DNA of 64,000 nucleotides from G963662905 sp963662905 (GTDB lineage Bacteria; Bacteroidota; Bacteroidia; Bacteroidales; WRLA01), in assembly GCA_963662905.2 (NCBI GenBank), contig CAXXFD010000001.1, forward strand, positions 868,001-932,000. Reading direction: 5' to 3'. The notes below the pieces were generated by a model. The model saw only the letters and a list, made by a program, of their open reading frames with translations. It ran no database searches and was not told where the DNA came from. Below are positions 8,937 through 18,063 of the stretch, piece by piece (within the stretch, counting starts at the first letter, position 1; the number at the start of each line of letters is the position of its first letter). The translations under genes and the position numbers were made by a program.

Positions 8937-9756
8937 GGATCAGTTCTTTATATTTTGATGATATTTTAAATGGAAAATTAAGTTCTTCATTGATTTTAAT
9001 ACCTGAAAACGACAAATCTATGAAGGTTTTTGTTTCGGCCTGCACATTAAAAGATACTTTTGTTGGGAACAGCTGTCCTTGTACATATTCAAAATCGCTG
9101 TATTCTGCACTGATCTTTTTGGGTTTTTGAACAGCTTCCTTCAATTTGATGCGGGTAATTTTAAAATTATCCGGATTCAACCAAATGGTGTGCAAAAACA
9201 CGCGTTCCGCATCAGCTTTGTTGCGCACATATTTTTTAAGCTTATGCCTTTTGGCGGTGGCTAATTTGTATTCATGATTGTCGATATCGGTTTTAAAAGT
9301 TGATTTCTCATAATAGGAAAAATCATTTCCCAAAATCAAAGCCTGAACAATATCAAAATCAACGCTGGTTTCCAGGAATTTGTTGATCAGGCTGTAATCG
9401 CCGGCAAACCAGGTTTTATCAATACGGTTCATAAAGCGCACACTGTCCTGTGTTAGTTCCAGACGGGCTACTTCAATTCCCAGCAAAGGACTGATGCTTA
9501 GCCATATGATGCTGTCTTTTTTTATCCGCACACGCGCCTGGAAGCCTTGTTTTTTATCGTCCTGGATTACATCAACACTGGCTTTAAAGTCGAGGTAGCT
9601 GAAATCCAGTTCGCTGCGTTGCATTTGGTTCAATAGGTATTCGGCACCCTGTTTTTTCAAAGGGTTCTTCAACATACTCCTTGATGTCTGGCATGCCGAA
9701 AACAAAGCCATAATTGCCATAAACAGAGCGGATATTTTAATGACCCCTTTATTCAT
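8926..9756 (-). CDS. DUF4292 lipoprotein
   Basis: A 276-residue lipoprotein: signal peptide and lipobox FSAC, then a beta-rich DUF4292 domain. The family recalls LolA/LolB-like folds and is nearly always found between a TPR protein and an EnvC-like factor in this phylum, as here. The start is the ATG at 9756, which overlaps the stop of the TPR gene in the sequence ATGAATAA, so the two are translationally coupled. The longer frame reaching 9807 is rejected because it would bury the signal peptide. Function is unknown; an envelope-assembly role is an inference from context. Confidence 0.82.
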   Translation of the reverse strand: MNKGVIKISALFMAIMALFSACQTSRSMLKNPLKKQGAEYLLNQMQRSELDFSYLDFKASVDVIQDDKKQGFQARVRIKKDSIIWLSISPLLGIEVARLELTQDSVRFMNRIDKTWFAGDYSLINKFLETSVDFDIVQALILGNDFSYYEKSTFKTDIDNHEYKLATAKRHKLKKYVRNKADAERVFLHTIWLNPDNFKITRIKLKEAVQKPKKISAEYSDFEYVQGQLFPTKVSFNVQAETKTFIDLSFSGIKINEELNFPFKISSKYKELILED

Positions 9757-11455
9757 AAAGTTTTTTGTCTTCAATCTTTTTTTCAAGTAATTCGCTGTGT
9801 GCACCATTTTCCAGTGCTTTTTTCCAATATTTCAGTGCTTTTTGTGTATTGCCTAATTTGTACATGATATCGCCATAATGCTCAAGCAATACATTATTGT
9901 TTTCATCTTTCTCCAAAGCTTTTTTCACCCATTTTGCAGCATCTTTATACTGGCCGAGTTTGTAAAAGGCCCAGCCGTATGTATCCATATAGGATGGGTT
10001 GTCTTTTTCGATTTCGTTGGCGAGCTTTGCCATCTGCAGGGCTTTGTTCAGCTGCTGCCCGGCTTCCGCCAGATGATAGCTGTAATTATTCATTACGTAG
10101 GCGTTTTTCGGGTTGATCATCAAAACCTTGTCGTAAGTTTTATAGGATTTTTCCGTATCGCCCAATTCGTTATAGGTGTCTCCCAGAAAAATATAAAACT
10201 GTTCCTTCAGTGCATCATTATCATAAACATATTGCACGCCAGTGCTTAAAGCATCGGCAGCTTGTTGATACTCCTTCTGAATGAATGCTGAAATTCCCCG
10301 GAAGAGGTAAGGTATGGGTTGCAAAGGAAATAACTCATTGGCGCGGGCGCTGTAACTGTTGAGTTGATCATTTTGCTGCAAACTGTTGTAGATAAAGAGC
10401 AATTGTTCCCAAATGAAATAGCGGGATGAATCGAGTTCAATTACTTTTTCATAAGCATCGCGGGCTTCTTCTTTGCGGTCCATCTGGTTGAGCATATCAC
10501 CATAAACCGAATAAGCTTTGGGGTCTTCTGGATGTGCTTTCACGAGTATGTCCGACAAATCCACAAGTTTCTCCTGAAAATCAGCTTGCTGGCTTAAGGT
10601 TGAAAAATAAGTAAGCAGGATTTGAATTTTAGAATCGATATTCAGCGAAGGAACGGCAAAACCGGCTTTTAATTCTTTGAAAGCATTGTCATATTCCTTG
10701 TTATTCATAAAAAAATCGGCCATAGAAATATGAATGTAGGGATCATCCGGATTGATTTCTTTCACTTTTTGATAGGCTGCCAATGCTTTCTCCTTTTCGC
10801 CCTCTTTCAGGTAAATCTCGGCCAGCATACTGTAATATTTTGGTTCTGCCGGATAGCGTTTTGTGAGTTGAACAATCTCTTCATTTGCTTTTTGCTGATT
10901 GCCCAATAATAGCCAGAGTTTGTGTTTTTGAATGGAAAGTTCCTCTGTAATATCAGTTTTATCTTCCAGTATTTGATAATATTTCAGGGATTTCTCATAC
11001 TGCCCGAGGAGTGCATAGGCCAGTGCTAGCCGTTCGGTATATTCTATATTTTCCGGGCGTTTGGCAACAAGTTGTTCCATTATTTGTGTTGCCTGTTCAA
11101 CTTGTCCGTTATTTTTCAGGATATCGGCATACAAAAGCTGATACCAGTCCTGTTCCGGATTTAAAGCGGTGGCACGGCGGGCATATTCAGCGGCCAGGCC
11201 GTATTGGCTTTCTTGTGAATAAATGCGCGCCAATTGATAAAAGGCCGCATCATCCGTTGCATATTTATCAAGGTGGTCTTCGTATTTTGTGATGGCTGTT
11301 TCTGTATTTCCCAGGATTTGCTGCGTGTATGCTTCCAGATATGAGCTGTTCATTTTGCGCTTGTAAGCCACACTGTCGCGGATTTGTGCTTCCAGTGTTT
11401 GGGCACAAATAACGAAAGCCAGAGAAATCAGTATCTGCGAAATAAGTTTCTTCAT
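9749..11455 (-). CDS. Secreted TPR-repeat protein
   Basis: A 568-residue protein with a signal peptide (about 1-23) and roughly a dozen tetratricopeptide repeats over the remainder. Clear examples are the ALAAYQKVKEINPDDP and AAKWVKKALEKDENN type helices. TPR arrays are scaffolds for protein contacts; this one should lie in the periplasm. It follows dut by three bases and overlaps the DUF4292 gene by eight. The dut-TPR-DUF4292-EnvC order is a recurrent Bacteroidota arrangement, suggesting the three envelope proteins work together. No enzyme motif is visible. Confidence 0.85.
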   Translation of the reverse strand: MKKLISQILISLAFVICAQTLEAQIRDSVAYKRKMNSSYLEAYTQQILGNTETAITKYEDHLDKYATDDAAFYQLARIYSQESQYGLAAEYARRATALNPEQDWYQLLYADILKNNGQVEQATQIMEQLVAKRPENIEYTERLALAYALLGQYEKSLKYYQILEDKTDITEELSIQKHKLWLLLGNQQKANEEIVQLTKRYPAEPKYYSMLAEIYLKEGEKEKALAAYQKVKEINPDDPYIHISMADFFMNNKEYDNAFKELKAGFAVPSLNIDSKIQILLTYFSTLSQQADFQEKLVDLSDILVKAHPEDPKAYSVYGDMLNQMDRKEEARDAYEKVIELDSSRYFIWEQLLFIYNSLQQNDQLNSYSARANELFPLQPIPYLFRGISAFIQKEYQQAADALSTGVQYVYDNDALKEQFYIFLGDTYNELGDTEKSYKTYDKVLMINPKNAYVMNNYSYHLAEAGQQLNKALQMAKLANEIEKDNPSYMDTYGWAFYKLGQYKDAAKWVKKALEKDENNNVLLEHYGDIMYKLGNTQKALKYWKKALENGAHSELLEKKIEDKKLYE

Positions 11456-11458
11456 AAT

Positions 11459-11896
11459 TTAATTTTTGATCCCGGTAGAGCCGAAACCTCCGGCCCCTCT
11501 TTGGGTTTCGTTCAGTGCGTCACATTCTTCCCATTCGGCTTTTTCGTGGCGGGCGATGATCATTTGTGCGATGCGGTCGCCATTTTCAAAGCTGACTTCC
11601 TCATTGGAAAGGTTTACCAGGATAACTTTTATTTCTCCTCTGTAATCCGCATCAATTGTTCCGGGTGAATTCAGGACAGTTACGCCCTTTTTAACGGCCA
11701 GGCCGCTTCTAGGTCGCACCTGCGCTTCAAAGCCAACAGGAAGTTCAATATGAAGTCCAGTAGGTATCAAAATCCGTTCCAAAGGCTTTATGCTAACAGG
11801 CTCCGACAGAAAAGCTTTCAGGTCCATTCCGGCAGATGCTTCTGTGGCGTATTCAGGTAAAGGATTGTTCGAGTGATTTACAATTCTGATATTCAT
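11459..11896 (-). CDS. dut: dUTP diphosphatase
   Basis: A 145-residue trimeric-type dUTPase that hydrolyses dUTP to dUMP, limiting uracil incorporation and supplying dTMP synthesis. All five motifs are present in order: AGMDLKA, RPRSGLAVK, GTIDADYRGE, NGDRIAQM and the C-terminal RGAGGFGSTG arm that closes over the active site. It sits between the flippase gene and the TPR gene with gaps of four and three bases, so it is part of the long minus-strand run. Confidence 0.97.
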   Translation of the reverse strand: MNIRIVNHSNNPLPEYATEASAGMDLKAFLSEPVSIKPLERILIPTGLHIELPVGFEAQVRPRSGLAVKKGVTVLNSPGTIDADYRGEIKVILVNLSNEEVSFENGDRIAQMIIARHEKAEWEECDALNETQRGAGGFGSTGIKN

Positions 11897-11900
11897 ATGC

Positions 11901-13358
11901 TTAAGTGTTTTTTAAGTATCGTCCCGGCCGCTCCAACCAAAGTACACCCAACAAATATAGGGAGAGTATGAGCGTGTTTATAAGATAATGGACAAACTTA
12001 TTTTCAATTGTGTTCATTAACGAGACAAAATACAGTAAAATTGCCAAACCCATATAGATTGCAATTTTGCGGTAATTATAGGGTATCGGATATTTTTTTG
12101 CGCCGATTTTAAAAGAGAGGAGCATCATCCCGGCATAGCAGGCCAAAGTTGCCAAGGCACTGGCCATATAGCCCCAATAAGGTATAAATATGATGTTCAG
12201 GATAATGGTAATGAAACCGCCGCTTAGCGACATTACAATGGCATATTTTGTTTTTCCGCTCACTTTATACCAAACCGAAAGATTGTAGTAAATCCCTAAG
12301 AATGCATTGGCGAGCAATAGAATCGGGATGACCATTTCGCCCGAGCGGAATTTTTCATCAATAAAAAGGATGATGATATCCAGATAAAGCAAAGTGCCCA
12401 GAAAAATCGTGCCTACCACAATCACAAAAAGGTTCATCAGGCGGGCATATGTTTGTGGGGCGTTTTTGTCGGCAGCCTGTTTAAAGAAAAAGGGCTCCGC
12501 AGCATAGCGATATGCCTGGATGAACAAGGTCATAATGATGGAAATCTTATAACATGCGCTGTAAATTCCCACTTGTGCATCGGCGATATCGGCCGGCAAA
12601 AGATATTTTAGCAAAAGCCGGTCGAGGGTTTCGTTTACAATACCTGCCAGGCCGGCGAAAAGGAGCGGCCATCCGTATTTTAAAAGCTGCCCGAGGATTT
12701 CCATGTCCGGTTTTCGCAATCCAATGCGGATAATATCGCTCAGGAGCAATATGCTGATAAGGCTGGAAATGACGTTGGCCAGAAAAATATATTCGATCGA
12801 CCATCCATCTACGTACATCCACGATACCAAAGCAGAATCTGATATGCCGGGCAAAAGCAAAAGGAAAAAGAGATTGAGCAGGATATTGCTGATGATTCCG
12901 GCCAGCTTCACAAAAGCAAAGCGTCCGGCTTTATTTTTTGAGCGGAGATATGAAAACGGTATGGCAGCCAGGACATCAAAGGCCAATATCAGTATCAATC
13001 CAATTACAATATTCTGATATTGAGGATATTCGATCCATGAAGCAATTTTGGAACTGAAAGCGGTTCCCAGCAGCATAAAAACGGCTGTGCTGGCAACCAG
13101 CGACATCAAAGCTGTGGAAAAGACCCGTTTATCACCTTTATATTTTTCGAAATAGCGAAAAAATGAAGTTTCCATACCATAAGTCAGTATGACCATTAGG
13201 AAAGCGGTATAGGAATAAAAAACGGAAATTGTGCCGTATTCTGCTTCAGAAAACACGCGGGTATAAACCGCCACCATGAGGTAGCCCAGGAAGCGGCCCA
13301 AAATGCTGGGCAGTCCGTAAATTGCAGTTTCGCCGGCGAGTTTCTTGAATAAGTTCAA
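11901..13358 (-). CDS. Polysaccharide/lipid flippase (MATE/Wzx superfamily)
   Basis: A 485-residue, very hydrophobic protein with about 12-14 membrane helices and the opening LAGETAIYGLPSILGRFLGY typical of Bacteroidota Wzx-like exporters. It probably flips an undecaprenyl-linked glycan or related lipid across the inner membrane. An in-frame TGA lies only nine bases upstream of 13358, and the TTG at 13358 is the only start that keeps the conserved N-terminus, so it uses TTG. The stop of the histidine kinase gene is 14 bases upstream. The exact cargo is unknown; no glycan cluster surrounds it. Confidence 0.82.
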   Translation of the reverse strand: MNLFKKLAGETAIYGLPSILGRFLGYLMVAVYTRVFSEAEYGTISVFYSYTAFLMVILTYGMETSFFRYFEKYKGDKRVFSTALMSLVASTAVFMLLGTAFSSKIASWIEYPQYQNIVIGLILILAFDVLAAIPFSYLRSKNKAGRFAFVKLAGIISNILLNLFFLLLLPGISDSALVSWMYVDGWSIEYIFLANVISSLISILLLSDIIRIGLRKPDMEILGQLLKYGWPLLFAGLAGIVNETLDRLLLKYLLPADIADAQVGIYSACYKISIIMTLFIQAYRYAAEPFFFKQAADKNAPQTYARLMNLFVIVVGTIFLGTLLYLDIIILFIDEKFRSGEMVIPILLLANAFLGIYYNLSVWYKVSGKTKYAIVMSLSGGFITIILNIIFIPYWGYMASALATLACYAGMMLLSFKIGAKKYPIPYNYRKIAIYMGLAILLYFVSLMNTIENKFVHYLINTLILSLYLLGVLWLERPGRYLKNT

Positions 13359-13371
13359 AAGTGTTCAGGTT

Positions 13372-16300
13372 TCAATTTGTTTGCCCACTAATATGCAAAG
13401 GTAATTCAAAATAAAATGTTGTTCCCCTGCCGGCCTCTGATTCGAGCCGTATTTTTCCCTGATGTTGCTCAATTATTGTTTTTACCATGGCCAAACCTAA
13501 TCCCATGCCACTCGATTTTGTCGTGAATTTGGGCTCAAAAATCCGTTCTTTAACATCTTCATTGATGCCCAAACCATTATCCGTGATTGAAATAAGAATC
13601 TTATCGGAATATTTTTTCAGCTTGATGAAGATCTTGCCATCAATTTTCGCCGGAATGGCCTGCGATGCATTTTTAAGGATATTATTAAAGACCTGATTGA
13701 GCAGCCTTTTATCTGCCTGAATGATATAATCCTGCTTAGGGTCAAAATCCAGGCTGATTTGGATATGCGTATTTTCAAAAAGTGATTTTGCCGTGTGTGC
13801 CAGTTTCAATAAATCCGTTGTGTCAAATTCCGGTTTTGGCATTTTGGCAAAGCGCGAAAATTCACTGGCTATATCCGAAAGAGTTTCAATTTCAGTGATC
13901 AGCGTTGCCTGAAAGCGGTTTAAACGAGCTTCAAATTCCGGATCTTTATCATTCCATGAGCGCATCAATTGCTGCACACTGAGCTTCATTGGTGTGAGCG
14001 GATTTTTGATTTCATGAGCAACCTGCCTCGCCACATCGCGCCAGGCGCCTTCACGTTCACTGACGGCCAGCTTTTCTGCACTGAGCTCCAGTTCATCCAC
14101 CATCCGGTTATATTCTTCAATAAGATACGAAAATTCATCACTGCTTTTCCAATCAATTTTTTCGTTTTGATGCCCCAGCTTGATGGATTTAATTTTTTCA
14201 ACGAGCAATTGTACCGGACGGGTAATCAGGCGGCTGAGCAACACAATGCCCAGAATAATGAAAATCGTAATCAGCACATAAAGGTTAATGAATGTCGCCA
14301 CAACCGAGCTGACTTCCCGCTGCAAATCCGTTTGACGGGCGAAATATGGCAGATTGAGATATGCAATGGCATTGTGCTTTTCATTCACAAAAGGAATATA
14401 GCTAGAGTAATATTCCTGCTTTCCAATGGATTCTTTTTGAATATAATAGGATTTCTTGTTGAATTTCAGTTCTTTAAACGCCTTGAAATTCATCAGATTG
14501 GAGCTGAGGCCCTGCTCAAATATTTCTTTACGCGATGAAGCAATCAATCGACCGTGCAAGTCAAAAAGGTTGATATCCGTAAAAAAGACATTGGAAAATT
14601 TGGTCAGTAGTTGATTCAGCCAGGCTTCATCAATTTGATGGATGTTTTTCTGATCGGAGAGCTTGTGCTGCATCTCAATGAGGATGGAATGTGTTTTTTC
14701 ATTGAGGCTTTCCATGTTTTTTTCTTCATCGAGCTTCACAAGCAGAGAAAGCACGCTTTCAGCGATCAAAAAATACGCAATGATGAATATTCCCAAAATT
14801 ACAAACTGAAGCTTTTGCAGCAGGCTGATTTTTACGGACGTCTTCGGGAATTTGAACCGGCTTACCAGTATATACTGCAATAGGATGATCAGGACAAAAA
14901 TATAGGAGAAAGGTGTGAGCAGCTCCGGAATACTGGCTTTCCGTTTTAAAATTTTGATGGATTTATTATCGATCTGGGTGAAATAAAAAAGGTAATCCCC
15001 GACATCGCCATGATATTCATGCATAGGTTTTAACCAGCTTTCGATTTTATTTTCGAAGCCGTAATTCCCGTTACGGTAAATCAGTTCATCATCCTGATAA
15101 ATGCCCCAGGAATATTGCTGCGGGATTTTTAAGCGCCCGGCTTCTGAATCGAGCAAAAGTTCCGGATAGCCCATTTCTTTGATTTCTTTCATGGGCATAA
15201 ATTCAAGATAATAGCGAACGGCTATTTGGGAGCTGTCCGGAGAAATTAAGCGTATAATGCCAAGATATCCATTTTCCCCGTTGTCATATTCGATCTGGTA
15301 TAGCTGATCAGAAAAAGAACTCGGATCGCCATATTCGCTTTTCAGATGGCCAAAAAAGGCAAAACAGTTCACTTCATTATCAATCGATTCTATGGTCAGA
15401 CGGTCATTGGCCTTACAAAGTGTAAACTGTATGTTGAATTTTTTCCAGAATCCTTGAAAATAGCTTGTTTGGATATACTCGTTTAAAGCACTTTCATCAA
15501 TTACTTCACCTTGGCCATACTTCCTGCATTCCTTTTGGATCTTAGCGTCAGCCTTGATGTCCTGCTTTATTTTAGTGAAAAGATATTCTGCTTCAGGGTC
15601 GGAATTGGAAAGCAATATTTGTCCGGCCAAAAGGCTTCGTTGATGTTTTTCCTTTTGATGGATCTGCAGGTCAAAAATGATGGTGAAAAAAATAGCAAGC
15701 GCAACCGCTTTAAGCAGGTTTTTATAGAAGCCGGTAAATTGCGTTGCATTGAGCAGAATGGATCCGGCCAGATATAAAGCGGCAGTTAAAATGGTCACCC
15801 AATAAAATGGATCGTTATTGCGCAGATATTTAAAAATAAAATAGGCGGCTATTGCTGCCAGCAAAATGCTGAAGGATTTCCCTTTTTTAAAGCCGTATTT
15901 TTTGGATATTTCGATCAGTTTCCCGCTTACCAATAAATATGCGACTATTTGGACGCTAAAAATGACATATCCCAGGGCTGTGAAAGAATTTAAATTATAT
16001 AAGTTGTTGAGGTTCAGGTTAATAGATGAATTGAAAACCAAATTTTCAATGCTTTGTGAAAGTATGCCCAAAAAGATGAAAATATGGAGATAAAGGCTGA
16101 AAACTGCAAATGTTTTTCTTAAATCGCTTTTTTTGGGCGAAAGGGAGCGGAATTGATAGAAGCGATGAAAGGTAAAAGCCAGATAAAGCAAAAGAACGGA
16201 ATTGATGAAAAAGTCACCGAGAGAAGGGAGGATTCCGGATGAGGCAAAAAAACGTGGATCAAAAATCAGGCTCTCCTGAAGTGATGCCGGAAAATCAAAA

Positions 16301-17094
16301 TAGAATAAAACGACCCGGATCAGGATTACATCCAAACTAAAGAGTATAAGCATTAAACCGGAGCGAAGGTGAAGCTTATTGTTAAAAATGAGATAGAGGC
16401 TCCGGAGGAAAGATGAAAAGAAAATAATGCTCAGGATATAAGCCAGCATTAAAAATAGGGAGTAGCGAAAGCTTTTAACAAATGAATTTTCAGTCATCCG
16501 TACAAAATACTTTTGCGCTACCGGATTTGTAATTTCAAAATATTCATTTGAAGTTGGTTTGTTCAATGAAATAGATGATAGACCTAAGTTCTGATAAGCG
16601 CCCAAAAAATTTTGGTTCAGATATTCATTGGAGTAAGCATAATCATTTTTGATTTTACGCGCGATAAAAACCAGATAACCGTTCAGCTGCAGTTTTTGAT
16701 AATAGTAAAATCCATTCTCCAGCTTTTCTAGTTTTGCATTTTTTAAAAAAGGCAGGCTTTGAATTTGGGGCTTCGAAAGCTGAAGGTTTTGCCAAAATTT
16801 CGGTTCTTCATTTTTAACGATGAGAATCGTGAGTTGGGGATATTCCTTGCTTATTTCATCAAATGCTGATATTAGCCGGGCATCTTTCGATGGCTTTATC
16901 AGGATCTCCTTCAACAGAATTCCGGCATTTTCTATCGCTGATATTGTAGCCTGATCGGCCTTCTGCAGCCGGCTTATTATTTTGTTTTTGTTCTCCTCTT
17001 CCCTACCCGACTGTTGAACGAAATAATAGGACGAAATACCCACTGCAAAGAGCAGGAAATAGATTATTGAATTCCGGTATTTCATCCATTTCAT
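13372..17094 (-). CDS. Large multi-membrane sensor histidine kinase with HAMP domain
   Basis: A 1240-residue kinase. It has an N-terminal helix (about 15-30), an extracytoplasmic domain to about 200, a block of about eight helices (205-480), a second outer domain (about 490-735), two helices (740-800), a third outer region (800-925), a last helix (930-955), HAMP, HisKA with the phosphoacceptor in AHEIKNPLTPMK, and HATPase_c with NNILKNASQ, DNGLGI and GMGLGLAMVK. The kinase core resembles NtrY-type sensors. No response regulator is adjacent, so it is an orphan or signals in trans. It follows the methyltransferase by six bases in the same run. Catalysis is well supported; the signal is unknown. 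Confidence 0.85.
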   Translation of the reverse strand: MKWMKYRNSIIYFLLFAVGISSYYFVQQSGREEENKNKIISRLQKADQATISAIENAGILLKEILIKPSKDARLISAFDEISKEYPQLTILIVKNEEPKFWQNLQLSKPQIQSLPFLKNAKLEKLENGFYYYQKLQLNGYLVFIARKIKNDYAYSNEYLNQNFLGAYQNLGLSSISLNKPTSNEYFEITNPVAQKYFVRMTENSFVKSFRYSLFLMLAYILSIIFFSSFLRSLYLIFNNKLHLRSGLMLILFSLDVILIRVVLFYFDFPASLQESLIFDPRFFASSGILPSLGDFFINSVLLLYLAFTFHRFYQFRSLSPKKSDLRKTFAVFSLYLHIFIFLGILSQSIENLVFNSSINLNLNNLYNLNSFTALGYVIFSVQIVAYLLVSGKLIEISKKYGFKKGKSFSILLAAIAAYFIFKYLRNNDPFYWVTILTAALYLAGSILLNATQFTGFYKNLLKAVALAIFFTIIFDLQIHQKEKHQRSLLAGQILLSNSDPEAEYLFTKIKQDIKADAKIQKECRKYGQGEVIDESALNEYIQTSYFQGFWKKFNIQFTLCKANDRLTIESIDNEVNCFAFFGHLKSEYGDPSSFSDQLYQIEYDNGENGYLGIIRLISPDSSQIAVRYYLEFMPMKEIKEMGYPELLLDSEAGRLKIPQQYSWGIYQDDELIYRNGNYGFENKIESWLKPMHEYHGDVGDYLFYFTQIDNKSIKILKRKASIPELLTPFSYIFVLIILLQYILVSRFKFPKTSVKISLLQKLQFVILGIFIIAYFLIAESVLSLLVKLDEEKNMESLNEKTHSILIEMQHKLSDQKNIHQIDEAWLNQLLTKFSNVFFTDINLFDLHGRLIASSRKEIFEQGLSSNLMNFKAFKELKFNKKSYYIQKESIGKQEYYSSYIPFVNEKHNAIAYLNLPYFARQTDLQREVSSVVATFINLYVLITIFIILGIVLLSRLITRPVQLLVEKIKSIKLGHQNEKIDWKSSDEFSYLIEEYNRMVDELELSAEKLAVSEREGAWRDVARQVAHEIKNPLTPMKLSVQQLMRSWNDKDPEFEARLNRFQATLITEIETLSDIASEFSRFAKMPKPEFDTTDLLKLAHTAKSLFENTHIQISLDFDPKQDYIIQADKRLLNQVFNNILKNASQAIPAKIDGKIFIKLKKYSDKILISITDNGLGINEDVKERIFEPKFTTKSSGMGLGLAMVKTIIEQHQGKIRLESEAGRGTTFYFELPLHISGQTN

Positions 17095-17100
17095 CCTACA

Positions 17101-17979
17101 TTAAACTTTTCGTGCAATATAAATCAAACTGGAATATTCATTGGTCTTCATTGCCTTCAAATTTGATACCAAACCCCGAATACTTGCTTTGATCAGGTTT
17201 TTTTTCCCGCTTTTTATTTCTTCGCTGAGCATGGAAACATAATATGAATCCATGTTCATGGGTTTTATCGTATGAAGTTTAAAACTGTGCTTCCCGAGCA
17301 AATGCTCAATGCTTTTTCGGTTGAAGTGATATAAATGACGCGGCACATCCCATGCAGCCCAATATTTTCCGTAATAGGCAGCATCATTCGATTCATGGTT
17401 GGGCAAAGCGAGAATCAACGTGCCGTCACTTTTCAACAGTCGTTGCAGGCTTTCCATGCGTTCGTTCAGATGATAAACATGTTCGAGGACATGCCACATC
17501 GTAATGACATCGAAAGACCCGTCTGCAAGTTTTGGAATAGAATCCTCGGTTTGTAATTCGAGTTTATTGTTTTTGCGCGCAAATTCACGTGCTTTTTCAC
17601 TGGGTTCAATGCCGCAAACATCATAGCCTTGCGATTGCATGAAGGCCAGAAATTCCCCGGTTCCGCTTCCAATATCCAGCAGTTTCTTTTTATCAGACAG
17701 TGCACGAATGAGTTTATACTTTTTGTTGATTGCCAGGTTTCGGGCAAAACTATAAATACCCGTGATCAGGCTTTTGCTTTCCGTATTGTGCGAAAGATAA
17801 TCATCCGATTCATAGTAGCGGCCCAATTCGTCTGGTTTTGGGCGAGGCGCTGTCATTATAAACCCACAATCGGGGCATTCCAAAAGTTCAAACTTTTCTT
17901 TGCTTAAAAAGTAGTCTTTGAGTTCTAATTTTGTTTTTAAACTTTTGTTGCCACAGATAAGGCATTGATTTTGAGTCAT
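17101..17979 (-). CDS. Zinc-ribbon class I SAM-dependent methyltransferase
   Basis: A 292-residue protein with an N-terminal four-cysteine ribbon (CLIC near residues 6-9 and CPDC near 35-38), then a Rossmann methyltransferase fold with motif I LLDIGSGTGEF and the later VLEHV element. Relatives methylate sugars, lipids or small molecules; the substrate here is not evident. An in-frame ATG at 18006 would add MFHVKQQNT, but those codons are a read-through of the parS site at 17990-18005, so I prefer the ATG at 17979. It lies between mnmG and the large kinase. Confidence 0.75.
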   Translation of the reverse strand: MTQNQCLICGNKSLKTKLELKDYFLSKEKFELLECPDCGFIMTAPRPKPDELGRYYESDDYLSHNTESKSLITGIYSFARNLAINKKYKLIRALSDKKKLLDIGSGTGEFLAFMQSQGYDVCGIEPSEKAREFARKNNKLELQTEDSIPKLADGSFDVITMWHVLEHVYHLNERMESLQRLLKSDGTLILALPNHESNDAAYYGKYWAAWDVPRHLYHFNRKSIEHLLGKHSFKLHTIKPMNMDSYYVSMLSEEIKSGKKNLIKASIRGLVSNLKAMKTNEYSSLIYIARKV

Positions 17980-17989
17980 TGTGTTCTGT

Positions 17990-18005
17990 TGTTTCACGTG
18001 AAACA
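17990..18005. promoter_or_regulatory. parS site 1 (ParB binding site)
   Basis: The exact 16-bp palindrome TGTTTCACGTGAAACA, identical to the canonical parS of ParB/Spo0J. It lies between mnmG and the methyltransferase start. parS marks the origin-proximal region in most bacteria. An exact 16-base match is very unlikely by chance, and a second copy lies 1.95 kb away. Confidence 0.92.
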
Positions 18006-18063
18006 TTTTTGGTTTAATCAGGAGGTTTTTAATTTAGCTGATCTTCCTCTCCCTTTTTTGTTT

